A DNA stretch of 64,000 bases, from NCBI GenBank assembly GCA_905250025.1, contig CAJNOJ010000064.1:186001-250000 (forward strand), written 5' to 3'. The stretch is from Adineta ricciae (taxonomy: Eukaryota; Rotifera; Eurotatoria; Adinetida; Adinetidae). This document shows positions 24,448-35,475 of the stretch, in pieces (position 1 is the first letter of the stretch; the number at the start of each line of letters is the position of its first letter). The translations under genes and the position numbers were made by a program. The notes below the pieces were generated by a model, which saw nothing but the letters and a program-made list of their open reading frames with translations, had not been told where the DNA came from and did not search any database.

Positions 24448-25026
24448 ATGGCTACTAGAAATAAATGTTCGGTGTGCACAAAAAACGCGGGTACGTCCAT
24501 CTGCCCTGGATGTCAAGCATATTTTTGTGATAATGACTTCAAAGATCATCGTGGAAAGTTGACCAATGAGTTAGATGGATTGGTCATCGAGCGAAATCTT
24601 CTCCAGGAGAAGATTAACAAGACCAATATAAACAAAGCACAAAACAACACGTTTCTGCCGCAAATTGACGAATGGCAACGAACTACCATTGAAAAAGTGA
24701 AACAAGTCGCTGATCAGGCACGAAAACAAGTATTGGAACTTATCAATTCGGACCTTCGGCGTATTACGAAAGGACTTGAGGAACTAACACAGGAACTCAA
24801 ACAACTCACAGATACAAAGGATGTTCTGGAACAAGATTTAGTCAAATTGAAAGAAGATGTCAACCGATTGAATAATGCGGTCGCACAACTGGCTCAACCA
24901 AGCACAATCACACTCAATGTGACAAATAGTGATAAAATTCAATGGAATCAAATGATATTTGTCGAACAAAACAAGATTCAGACGGATAAACAACCAACAC
25001 CCCAATTGCAACAACAAAGTAAATAA
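24448..25026 (+). CDS. B-box-type zinc finger plus coiled-coil protein (192 aa)
   Basis: Begins MATRNKCSVCTKNAG; the preceding TTTTAG suggests a 5' UTR intron. Residues 7-37 form a zinc-binding motif of B-box type (CSVC, SICPGCQAYFC, FKDHR). Residues about 40-160 are a continuous coiled coil (KGLEELTQELKQLTDTKDVL and LKEDVNRLNNAVAQL). The tail is Gln-rich. This is the B-box/coiled-coil half of a TRIM-like protein without RING and without the NHL or B30.2 region normally following. Such B-box proteins are much expanded in bdelloids. They may act as scaffolds, and no catalytic role is visible. Confidence 0.75.
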   Translation: MATRNKCSVCTKNAGTSICPGCQAYFCDNDFKDHRGKLTNELDGLVIERNLLQEKINKTNINKAQNNTFLPQIDEWQRTTIEKVKQVADQARKQVLELINSDLRRITKGLEELTQELKQLTDTKDVLEQDLVKLKEDVNRLNNAVAQLAQPSTITLNVTNSDKIQWNQMIFVEQNKIQTDKQPTPQLQQQSK

Positions 25027-25884
25027 GTGATTAAATTCTGTTATGAAGTTAATTTTGATATATCACTGAGATTACCGATTGTGAGCATCATTGAAATGAA
25101 TAAGAGATAGAAGGACTCATGTTAAAAGGTCTATTGCAAAAGAATCTGATCCAGTCATTAACTCAAAAGTACTGCATAGAAATTTTTCAATAATTGAATA
25201 GTAATCGATAATCTCGTATATTAATTCTAGCTAACCTGATGTATTAGCGTGCGAACATGAGACTCTAATTCACTCAAAATTCGACATTTTTTTACCAGCT
25301 ATCTCTATTTTTCTCCAAATATTTTTCTGAGACTTCAAATTACAGCTATAGAATCACTTTTCCATGCTAAAGGAATCTTAGAAAAAACATACTTATTATC
25401 AAACGTTCTCACACCACATTTTCCGATTCACACCTAGTCCATACTCCAAACATTTAATACAAATGCAGCGTACATGTTTTTCCACTTAGATGCCTCTTCC
25501 CAGATGCAGACGCTGCAATGTGGCGGTCATCCTTGCTCGTCATGTCACCTGGGTTCGCTTTTCACATAATTTCTCAACAATTAGTTCAAGCAATTGACTA
25601 AATGCAGTATCATCAAATAAAGAAACATATTTCTGGAAAATGCAATATTAAACGGCCACAAAATCTCGAACACCACATTTCTAATACAACGAACAAGCAG
25701 TGATTTTAAATTACATGTGTATCTGAACCCATTGTTGATATCACACTTTCAATACAAATCCGTGCATTACTGTTCCTCTTACTTTCTACATACCTACCGA
25801 TATCCAACCAATTTAGGAATAGTCAGCTGCTCAACAATTATTCCGACTATTCCACTTATTCCAGCAATTCTAACACTCTTTCTT
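25027..25884. other. Intergenic before the minisatellite
   Basis: AT-rich; no gene seen. Confidence 0.5.
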
Positions 25885-27255
25885 CCTTCCATTCGAGAAC
25901 AAACAACATCGGCACAGAAGTTTCTTCGGAAACAACCATTTGTGATATGGTGGCGGCTGATGTGTTTGACCCAGTTTCCCTTCTATCACACCAAAGACCA
26001 CATCTGAACAGAAGTATTGTACGGAAGATCCGTTTGTGATGTGGTGGCGAAGGATGTGCATGACCGAGTCGCCTTTCTATCCCACCAAACAGAGGATCGG
26101 AACAGAAGTTTGCTAGGAGAGATCCGTTTGTGATGTGGTGGTGCAGGATGTGCTTGACCGAGTCCCCTTCTATCCAACCAAACAGAGGATCGGAACAGAT
26201 GTTTCGTTGAGAAGATCCGTTTGTGATGTGGTGGTGGATAATGTGCTTGACCGAGTTGCCATCTATCCAACCAAACAGAGGATCGGAACAGATGTTTCCT
26301 TGAGAAGATCCGTTTGTGATGTGGTGGTGGATAATGTGCTTGACCGAGTTGCCATCTATCCAACCAAACAGAGGATCGGAACAGATGTTTCCTTGAGAAG
26401 ATCCGTTTGTGATGTGGTGGTGGATGATGTGCTTGACCGAGTTCCCATCTATCCAACCCATTACTAGGCCGGAATAGAAGTATGACGAGAAAGATCCGTT
26501 TGTGATGTGGTGGTGGATGATTTGCTTGACCGAGTCTCCTTCTATCCAACCAAAGCGAGGATCGGAACAGATGTTTCCTTGAGAAGATCCGTTTGTGATG
26601 TGGTGGTGCAGGATGTGCTTGACCGAGTCCCTTCTATCCAACCAAACAGAGGATCGGAACAGACGTTTGTTAGGAGAGATCCGTTTGTGATGTGGTGGTG
26701 GATGATGTGCTTGACCGAGTCCCCTTCTATCCAACCAAAGCGAGGATCGGAAGAGACGTTTGTTAGGAGAGATCCGTTTGTGATGTGGTGGTGGATTATG
26801 TCCTTGACCGACTCCCGTTCTATGCAACCAAACAGAGGATCGGAACAGAAGTTTTATTGAGAAGATCCGTTTGTGATGTGGTGGTGGATAATGTGCTTGA
26901 CCGAGTTGCCATCTATCCAACCAAACAGAGGATCGGAACAGATGTTTCCTTGAGAAGATCCGTTTGTGATGTGGTGGTGGATGATGTGCTTGACCGAGTT
27001 CCCATCTATCCAACCCATTACTAGGCCGGAATAGAAGTATGACGAGAAAGATCCGTTTGTGATGTGGTGGTGGATGATTTGCTTGACCGAGTTCCTCTTC
27101 AGTGCAACCGAATACAAGAGCTGAACAGAAGGTTCGTTGAGAAGATCCGTTTGTGATGTGGTGGAGGGTGATGTGCTTGACATCGTTTCTGTTTTATTGA
27201 GGCAAAGAAGATAGGCGAGCAGAAGCATGATGGAAAAGATTCGTTTGTGATGGGA
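25885..27255. repeat. 93-bp minisatellite, about 14-15 units
   Basis: The anchor GATCCGTTTGTGATGTGGTG recurs near 26034, 26121, 26214, 26307, 26400, 26493, 26586, 26678, 26771, 26864, 26957, 27050, 27144 and (altered) 27238, mostly exactly 93 bp apart; an earlier degenerate unit starts near 25900. Each unit also carries GCTTGACCGAG, a CTATCCAACC block and GGATCGGAACAGA. Edge units are the most diverged. Because 93 is a multiple of three and units lack stops, long open frames arise on both strands: 385 codons on the minus strand (25856-27013), with 31-residue repeats, plus shorter ones in two other frames. I see no Met context, splice sites or signal peptide that would make it a gene. Confidence 0.93.
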
Positions 27256-29109
27256 TGGCGTTCGTTTGATAAGAATGGCTTGTGTTGCAGTGGTAGTTAG
27301 AATACTTTTGAATGGAATATTTGGGAGGGACTTGTTTATCTGGTTTGGTTAAGAGTAGTGAAAGGTGAAGAGATTGATGGGAATAGAGAAACGCAGTTGT
27401 CGCATGAATATACAAGATGGTCATTCGAGAGCTTTGCAGCTTTCAATTGACTGTAGAATGTGTTGATGAATATGCCGAGTGAGACTAGTATTTGGGCATG
27501 CTAATCAGAAAAGCGTTCATGGATGATAAGGTTGTCGGTAGCGTTGTCACTGTAGTCAGTCTTTGGAGGTGGTACGTCGTGGGTGAATTACCGTATCGGT
27601 GTAAGTGCAAAGAAAGCTAGGTGCAGGAAGAAACGGATGAAAATGAACATTTTCGTGCACTGTGTGTAAACAAATGCTTCAACTGTTTTTTTTTGTACGG
27701 TGCCGCCGGGCACCTTTTTGGGGGATAAGTATCTTTACAATAAATAAACTTTGATATTCGATTAAGAAAAGCGATATTTTTAATTGGCTTTGGTGAATAG
27801 TTACAATATAGAATGGTGATATTCTACCGTGACATCCAATTGAAGTATTGCTGACGAAGGAATCGGTCGTGAACATGGTTGAGAGCTTTCGACCCAGCTG
27901 TAAAGGGTTGAATAGAGGTGAATAAAAAGGGTAAAATTATCTTCGGAAACGCTGTATACTATGAACCTTATGTAAAGTGTCCTATAAAAGCGCGGATACT
28001 TGCGAATCACAATTTATTCGATTTCGAGAAAGTTTTTGAGATTTGCCATTGCGTTAGAGCCAAGTGTCAAACAGAGTTGTCAAAGTTGATGTATAGAACA
28101 TTGTTTTTTGAAATTTGCAAAAAATAAGAATTGTTGTACATGTGGGTTAAATTCCATCTTATCCTATCTCGTGACATATACAAGTTGAATATTGGCGAAT
28201 GAATGTTTAGCTCACAGCTCAGCAACGCACATACTTTCTCAGATTAATTACTTGATGAGTAGTATTCAAACTAGTTCCTGCGGATGTTTGAATCCGATCC
28301 TCTAACTGGAGACTAGACTCAGTTGAGGCTCGATCTGGTTTGAATGGAATCTTGATAGTCTGGAGCAAAGCCCGAGACTGTTGGATATCGAAATCATAAT
28401 TACCATGACTTAGAATCAGCGGCAAAGTCGAATCTGAATACAATTGATACTTTTCAGGGCAATTTTACTTGGACTAAAACCTAGTAAATACTCACTGAGA
28501 GCACCGAACCCCAAGACGAACGGGCACAAGACTCTTTTGATTCAGACTGGCACATTCTTACGATAAAAAATATTTTTAGGGTAATGTTAGTTCAGTACAC
28601 TTAAATATTGAAATAATTAATTTAGATTGAAGATGAAAACAAAAAATGAATAGTATAACATCTCTCCATTGTTTTTGCTTTAAGGACTATTTTCTTCAAA
28701 ATGATATTTTGAGAATATACTTCTATCTGGTAGAGATTCGATTCTCCCATGATCATAACAGCATAATGGAGCAACCTAGAAATTTACTATTAGAATGAAT
28801 AATCACACATTTCCGCGAAAATTCGACTTCGGTGTGTACGCAAACATTCAAAGTCTACTCTTGTATTACTTGCTCACCTAATCTTATGAATCATACTTTA
28901 CTGTGTCGATAAGAAAAAGAAGAAAAAAGAAAGCTACAGAACACGATAGGTTATTCGTGTGCATTGCTTCTAATAGTTAAAAAGTAACGCGTTTTTTTTT
29001 CAAGTTACGTTGACGACTGAGAATTTGTTTTACTTTTCTATTCTTTTTCTACCTTCAACCAACAATACTACGTCTCATTCATCAATTTCAATTTTTTCCA
29101 CGTTGAGAT
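27256..29109. other. Gene-poor 1.85 kb; GC hairpin at 27699-27714
   Basis: A short perfect inverted repeat, GGTGCC-GCCG-GGCACC, lies between T runs. A 74-codon minus-strand frame (28219-28443) has splice-like ends but no recognisable domain and is left unassigned. Otherwise nothing. Confidence 0.4.
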
Positions 29110-30331
29110 ATGGCGCACTCACGCTTTACCGATGATATTTGGTGTACACCAGCACCCGGTGCTTCGAAGATTCCCGTACGTACAGTTGACGAACTACGTG
29201 ACCATATATTTGTTTCGAGCCAAGACAACGAATTCAAGCAATGTTTACTTACAGCCGAAGAAATGAATTCGAAAGAATTATATGAAAAGTATCCTCCCAA
29301 CTTCCGAGATAAAAACAAACAATTCATTTTCAAATATATCAACGAACACCGAAGATATTCGCCATCCTCTGATCGGTCAATATTAGTAACACGATGGAGG
29401 CCATTTATTCCTGAAGTTCTACCAGATAATATAACTACAACTTCAACAAAAATTACTTTTACACCAGATGTATTTCAATATGGAACATGTGGTGATGACC
29501 GAACTGTTGAATGGTATTTAAATTTTGCCAATCATGATCTATTTGCTTATTACAGTGGCCCATTATTAGCTCAAGATGAGTTACAAGTATTAGAATGCGT
29601 AGAATTAGCAGCACTAAGAGAATATTTTGTTCAAACAATCAATACAGTTGGATCATCAACCGTTGGTTCAGACAAAACAACTCATAAAACTGTGCCAACA
29701 CCAAGTAAGTCACCTTAGTGTTTCTCTCTTCAGCTATTCCTATCATGCTTTCATTTCTTTAGTTCTGATCAGTAACACCGAACGAGTCATTGAAATGGAC
29801 ACCAAGAAAGTCTATGGCAATGCTTTTGCCAAAGCTTCTGAAAGGCAGCTTGTCCAAGCATGTCACTATCTTGATAAACCTCAAAAGGTAAATCTGATCG
29901 CTATCGAAGCACCCAGTTCTGGTCAAGGTGCCTACACTCGTGATCAAATAGATTATATTCTTGTCACATGCTACGTTGGTTTTAAAGCAGCACAACTTCT
30001 AGCGCATAAAACTCACGCATTGAACATTTCCAATAAACAAATATCTAGCCGAACTGCAAGTAGAAAGTTTCAAACTATTATTCATACGGGATGGTGGGGC
30101 TGCGGTGCATATGGTAATAATCGACAAATGATGGTCTTGACCCAAATGCTTGCAGCTTATTGGACCGGAATCGATGAATTAGTTTTTCATACTCAGACAC
30201 GCGAACATGAGAATGATATTCGAGCGGCGAAAGAATTTGTTGATTCAGTGTTGAAAGAGAGAAAGCTCGATAGTGTCATCGATAGAATCTTTCAACTCAA
30301 TTTGAAATGGGACCGATCCAATAATACGTAA
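29110..30331 (+). CDS. PARG-like poly(ADP-ribose) glycohydrolase-fold protein, bacterial type (387 aa)
   Basis: Exons 29110-29704 and 29763-30331 (388 codons), starting MAHSRFTDDIWCTP. The C-terminal half has IHTGWWGCGAYGNNRQMMVL then QMLAAYWTGIDELVFHT and DSVLKERKLDSVIDRIFQL; these match the end of PARG, where TGNWGCGAFGGD and ...LTERKLTVGDVYKLL stand. The N-terminal half has WYLNFANHDLFAYY and LLAQDELQVLE, in the position of the PARG DFAN...GGG...QEE signature: QDE replaces QEE and the GGG is missing. PARG removes ADP-ribose chains from proteins after DNA damage. The pattern is that of divergent prokaryotic-type PARG homologs, so horizontal origin with one intron gained is plausible. Whether it is catalytic is open. 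Confidence 0.75.
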
Positions 30332-31044
30332 AAGTGACATTATGTAATGTATTTCACTCGAGATAAACCTGTGATTTGACTTCAATCGAATAAACATATT
30401 TTCCAACAAAATAACATTGACTTATCATTGCAGTAGCTTTACATAAGTTCTATAGCAGCTGTAATGTTTGCCCCGCTTTCTTATATAAAAAACATTTATT
30501 AAGCTGCTACGCATTGCCTGAATAATCATATCCTCAAATCCTTTGTTCAGCACGCGAACAAGACTTTTATCGTTTTCATCAAGTGCTTGCAGATGTTTGT
30601 AGATTGAGAATTTTGAACATTTTATCCTTATCTCATCGACATAGAAGGATTATCGTGGATTGTGTAATAGCGTACGTTTTTTTTTCTAAAAGACGATGAT
30701 ATCAGTTCTAATGCAACTTATTTCGCAAAGAGTTTATTTCTGCATAAAAATGGGGGTAAAAAATCTTCATTGTAACTGTAACTAGACTTCCTTTGCTGAA
30801 TAAGTTATACACACACTTTCCTATAAATATTCTAAAGAAATAAGAAGATACTTAAATATAAGAGAAAGATCGTCGAATCTTTTTCATATGCATACCGGCA
30901 TTTTTTAATTTTATTTTCCGCTTTATTCTGGCTCTCGCCTTCCGGAGAGTTTCATTTGAGAAAATTCATATAAAAAAGTAAAAAGTCGTTCAGCTTTCTT
31001 TCCATTTTATCAAATATCGTACTTTGGATTAAGCTAACGAAGAC
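30332..31044. other. Intergenic between PARG-like gene and GPCR
   Basis: AATAAA near 30389 for the PARG-like gene; otherwise AT-rich with no gene seen. Confidence 0.6.
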
Positions 31045-32076
31045 ATGTCAACGACGTTGATTTCATTTTACACAAATCTATCTCGTCAAATTACCACCTA
31101 TTTCGGTTCTACTGTTCTTGTAGTCGGTGTTGTCGGTGGAATTCTGAATCTCATCGTCTTTTTAAGTCTCCGAACGTTTCGAGAGAATTCTTGTGCATTC
31201 TATTTAATTTTTATGTCACTTGCCAATCTAATCCATTTACTCACATCGTTGTCTGGACATATCATAATCTTCGGATTCGGATATGATTGGACAGTGATTA
31301 CAACATTTCTTTGCAAATCTCGAGTTGCCCATATACAATTATGGCTATTAACATCATTTACATGTGCATGCTTCGCAATAATCGATCAATTTCTAAGCAC
31401 CTCTTTCAATCCCCGTTGGCATCGATGGTGTAATATAAAACTAGCTCGCTATGTCATCGCAGCAACTATTATATTTTGGTCTATTCATTCAATTCCATCT
31501 GTAATCTATTACAACATAGTCACCTCACCACTTTATCCGAATCAACAGGCCTGCATAATAACGAATGGAATTTTTCAAGCATATTCCAGTTTTGGTTTTG
31601 GACTTGTTCTAATGGGTGTACTGCCATTGACTACAATGACCGTGTTTGGTTTATTAGCGTATTACAATATACAAAATCTAGCTTATCGAACAGTTCCATT
31701 AGTTCGACGAGAATTAGATAAGCAATTAACGTATATGGTGTTAATTCAACTGATTTATAACTTCTTCGTCTTGTCACCATACGTAGTCACCAATATCGCA
31801 TCGTTTTACTTACCAAACGATGACCTGACTAAATGTCTAAAAATTGTATCTGTAGATTGGCATAATTGCTACTTTGCAGTAAGTAACAGCCGACGTTGCA
31901 TTACTATTTGTATTCGATTTTTCTAGGGTCCTTTTTACATATATGTTTGCGTATCGAAACGATTCCGTCAACAATTCAAGCATGTCGTTTGTATCATACA
32001 TTTCAATCGCTGGAAGCGAACCAATTTGATACAAAATAAAGTTTTACCCGAACTACCGAAAACATCATCTTTCTGA
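31045..32076 (+). CDS. Rhodopsin-class-like GPCR (327 aa)
   Basis: Exons 31045-31878 and 31927-32076 sum to 328 codons. Seven spans are clear: STVLVVGVVGGILNLIVFLS (TM1, with the N-x-x-V of class A), CAFYLIFMSLANLIHLLTSL (TM2), a TM3 ending CACFAIIDQFLSTSF (DQF in place of DRY), and TM7 crossing the splice: HNCYFAGPFYIYVCVSKRFR. A Cys pair (FLCKS at the TM3 start and QQACII in loop 2) fits the conserved disulphide. The last exon adds a basic tail ending PELPKTSSF. This architecture is shared by large lineage-specific GPCR families in bdelloids. The ligand is unknown. It is not a close copy of the GPCR at 5455-6787. Confidence 0.82.
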
Positions 32077-32511
32077 TCGATATTGTACGCAGTTTTATTC
32101 TTTGTATGTATGTATTTCTTCTTTCTACTGAAGTCTAGGACGTCAGTTGAAATTAATAAATAAAGGTAATTAACTTTCATCAAGAAATCTCATGTGTAAA
32201 ACTATCCGGTTTACAATAACATCCATACCTTAGAAATTCCATGGAGCTGTTTACTGCCGGGTATCATATATGAAAGCGATGAGCGGAACTCGTTTTGTGA
32301 CATAGATTTTATTTGCTCGACAAAACCATGTTATTAACATTGTCATCAACAGATAGTTTTCAATAAATATTTTGTTAAGGAAAATAGCACGTAAATCGAT
32401 GGCTTGAGGTAGACAATGGAACATGCATTTGACTTCATTTGAAGGATGCAAGGAGAAACTGGAAGGCTAATTACACGCTCCAATGTCATTCATATCGATC
32501 GACCGGATTCA
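32077..32511. other. Intergenic, GPCR 3' UTR to SPATA1
   Basis: AATAAATAAA near 32155 is the likely poly(A) signal of the GPCR. No other gene. Confidence 0.55.
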
Positions 32512-34198
32512 ATGAAAGTAAACGAATGAATTCTGAAGGCTTAGCTCATCTTTTGTTTAGCATGTTGATCTTCATATTTATATAATTCCGAAAGAAGTAT
32601 GGAAAAATAATCAGAACCTAGCAGAAAATGATGCAATGACAAATGCGGTGTCTGTTGGCTTTGTTCGGTAAGTCGTTTCAGTACCGTACTAATAGCTATA
32701 TACGTCGATGTGTCAAGTGTGCCGGACGATTTAACAATTGCTGATCTGCGTCGGCACATATTTGATATCAGCAATGATATGTCAAATTTCCCGAAGAAAT
32801 TTCTTTACCTGAGAAGCGTGGGTCGATGTTTAACTAAAGTTAAACAACAACAAGAGAAAGAACTCAAGGTGAAAAATTATCGGCCGCCAATGGTTTGTTG
32901 ACTTTAAATTTCATTCACATATTCATTTCTCTTTTTTAGGCGTTTGCACCAGAAGTAAGTCGGTTAGAGAAGAACAAGAACTCCTCTGAATCAATTCATC
33001 TTCAGATTTATCTACTCGAAGATAGTCGTAAGCGTGATGCAAATGCTAATTTTTTACGAGAATCACCAATCAATCGGTCGTCTGCGAACGATTACTCATG
33101 GGAACATGCCGACGATAAATCCCTACTACTTGATCCATTACCTTGGCAAAAATCAGCATTAAATCCGTAAATGACGTGCAAATCACATTCAAACTATCTC
33201 TTTTCTCTTTCTAGTACAAATCAATTGATAGTTTCACCAAAGGTCTCGCCACGGTTGTAGAACTTTCATGTTAATGACAAAATATATGTTCTTATCTGTT
33301 AGACGCCTAGTGAAAGTGCGCGAAGAACAAGAACGTCTTTATTTACAACAGGAACAATTAGCTCGAAAGCGTCGTCAAATCGAAGATCAACAGGAGAGGG
33401 AACAAGCGGCTGTTAAAATTCAAGCAGCTTTTCGAAATTACCGTCAACGGCGAAGTCAACCGCACGAGTAAGTCAATTTATCAAGTTTGCCGATGAAATT
33501 TATCCCTTCTTTTCCAGAGAAGACGTGGTGCTTGAAATCGACCGTTTGGAAGAAGAAGCGAGTAAACTAACCAGTTTAAAAGAAGCCGAGGAACGGAATG
33601 GTAAACTCAAGATGCTTTAGATATCTGATCGAGATGTTAAGGCTATGTCTTTAGTTCTGAAAGTTTCGCATCGTCTTGACAAATTGCGGACAAAACGTTT
33701 TGAACTGGAAACAAATCGCGATTTAGTTGTTCGCCGACTGCAGCAACTACAAGCGCAGGTTGCCCATCAACGAAGAAAAGGTTCAAAAGATCTTTTGACT
33801 TTACCTACACGCGTTCTCTCTCTCTCTAGAAAAAGACCTATGGAAACAAAAGTATATTCTCGAGAAAAATCGTCCAACTTCTGTATGCGAAGATTTTTTC
33901 ATTTTGTTTGATGATTTTTGTATTTTCCATAGAATGATCACGCCGATCTTCACGACCGATTGGACCAAGTGACGATGCGTTTGAATCATACAACTAAAGT
34001 ACGATGAAACACTTACGAAAACGAACAGACTCTCATTTGAAAATGTTTTTCAAGGTTCGACAACAGGCAGAATATGAGTCTCGTTTATTACGTCAAGAAT
34101 TACAACAAATAAGTTCGACTCTCAACGGAATTCAAAAATATCGATTTCCAAAACAAGCAACAGATCCGATTTCTTTAAATATTACCCTCAAGTATTAA
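32512..34198 (+). CDS. SPATA1: Spermatogenesis-associated protein 1 homolog (399 aa)
   Basis: Eleven exons (32512-32517, 32561-32667, 32718-32892, 32941-33176, 33215-33253, 33303-33467, 33518-33600, 33655-33780, 33830-33882, 33933-33998, 34055-34198) sum to 400 codons. The first exon is only six bases (Met-Lys). The N-terminal domain VDLHIYIIPKEVW, AVSVGFVRVPDDLTIADLR, KFLYLRSVGRCLTKVKQQQE and LKVKNYRPP follows human SPATA1 segment for segment (ELHVFYVPEGSW; SAGFLRVSPQLTLRALR). The middle has an IQ motif (AAVKIQAAFRNYRQRR). The C-terminal half is coiled coil (the SPATA1_C type) ending TDPISLNITLKY. The molecular role is poorly known; expression in animals is testis or ciliated-cell biased. 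An asexual bdelloid keeping it would argue for a ciliary rather than a meiotic role. Confidence 0.85.
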
Positions 34199-34225
34199 AA
34201 TATACCTGACTTTTTTCCTCTCGAC

Positions 34226-34264
34226 AATAAAACGAACAATTCTATCCTTCATGTCATCTTTATT
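34226..34264. terminator. Paired poly(A) signals of convergent SPATA1 and RGM-like genes
   Basis: AATAAA at 34226-34231 on the plus strand serves SPATA1. On the minus strand AATAAA at 34259-34264 overlaps the RGM-like stop codon. The two 3' ends must overlap or nearly so. Confidence 0.6.
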
Positions 34265-35475
34265 TTATTAAAAGTAAAACCAAACAAACGTTCAAAGCCC
34301 ATGGAACCAATCTCACAGACAGTGAACCATTGGGTGTTGGTTGACTTGTTGAATCTGTAGTTGTCATCGATGTTGCTGAAAATATTGCGTTGGCTGTAAT
34401 ACTTGCAGTGCGAATAACTCGATCGATAATTACCGCACTCTCTACTACTTGAAATTGATACATACTATCGTTACTGTATTGCCTGAATATCCCATCCTTT
34501 ACCAGCGTGTTGACCATACTTGCACCGAACTATGAGCAAATACTTATTGAGAAAATCAAACGATAGTCGTGAGAGTCTCTTACATCTGCGTTGTTTGTAT
34601 TGTGAATATCATGAATACATGCGAGTAGAGTATGATCACGCATAGAATGATCAACGGGTAAATCCAGAGAAAGTTTTGCTTGTTCACTAGCATTTTGATA
34701 TACTTCACACATTGTTTTGTACATCGGATGTATGTTATTCTCTGGTAGAATCTCGTTTTCAACAATGCATTTGTCCACTAATGGTGCTGCACAAAGACCA
34801 CTGGATTGATGAACGAATTCATTCGGCATAAGAATGCTAATATCATACCATTTGTACTAAAGTATACGAACGTATATCAAGAGAAAGCATGTCACATGAA
34901 GATATGTATGTACCAGATACTCATATGGTATAATGGAGATGTACAATTTCGGGATGGAGTAGAATATTTCAATATGTGTTAAACTTGGACGTGTGATTCG
35001 AACCGCTAGATAAAAAGTATCAGTACAGAATTTAAATTAACATTTTTTTTATCAATACCTTGATTATCACAAACTTGTTCATGGTCCGTTACTTTGCAAA
35101 GTACTCGGTCATTGTCGAAAAACGTCAATGTGTACTAAGCACAAAAGTTCTGTAATTTTCCGATTTTATCGTCATCGGAAAACTTACTTTATCTATTGAC
35201 CATACTCCTTCCCGCATATTTACTTTGATTTCAACAAAATTATTTCGAACAATTTGCTGTTCACCCGACAATTTACACCAATACTGATTCTGATTCGATT
35301 GTGACACTTGAGAGAATGGAATCAGATGAGGATCCCCATACAAATGACATACATCAGCATCTTGACTTCGGACTAGAACAGCATTGAAAATGACCTCCCT
35401 ATCCATTCCTAGAAAAAATTTACTTTGATGGACGAGACAAGATATAACAAATAGTACACCGAGTTGCATGATCAT
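34260..35475 (-). CDS. Repulsive guidance molecule (RGM)-like GPI-anchored protein without the N-terminal RGM domain (332 aa)
   Basis: Five exons (35188-35475, 35059-35134, 34914-35005, 34584-34856, 34260-34529) sum to 333 codons. The first ATG gives a signal peptide, MIMQLGVLFVISCLVHQ. Then comes a partial von Willebrand D module as in RGM: VCHLYGDPHLIPF, QYWCKLSG, NNFVEIKVN, YTLTFFDNDRVLCKV, ISILMPNEFVHQSSGLC, and LLACIHDIHNTNNADFG, each matching a stretch of vertebrate RGMa in order (GLFGDPHL; QTCKVQG; NNYLNVQV; RMPEEVV; ACVFDLLTTGDVNF). The C terminus is a Ser/Thr stretch then a hydrophobic end (VPWALNVCLVLLLIK), a GPI signal. RGMs are BMP co-receptors that also bind neogenin. The N-terminal BMP-binding helical domain is missing; an upstream exon around 35600-35770 could add residues but contains no Cys pattern for it. 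Confidence 0.75.

Noticed and set aside
25856-27013. 385-codon minus-strand frame over the minisatellite as a real gene
   Set aside because: Explained by 93-bp period without stops; no promoter, start context, splice sites or signal peptide.
28219-28443. Possible exon, 74 codons
   Set aside because: Splice-like edges but no neighbouring exon joins in frame and no domain is recognisable.
28730-28760. tRNA T-arm-like string GAGATTCGATTCTC
   Set aside because: Stem pairing is poor and no acceptor or D arm is readable upstream.
34990-35005. B-box-like GGTTCGAATC on the minus strand
   Set aside because: It is inside a coding exon of the RGM-like gene and no A box is placed correctly.
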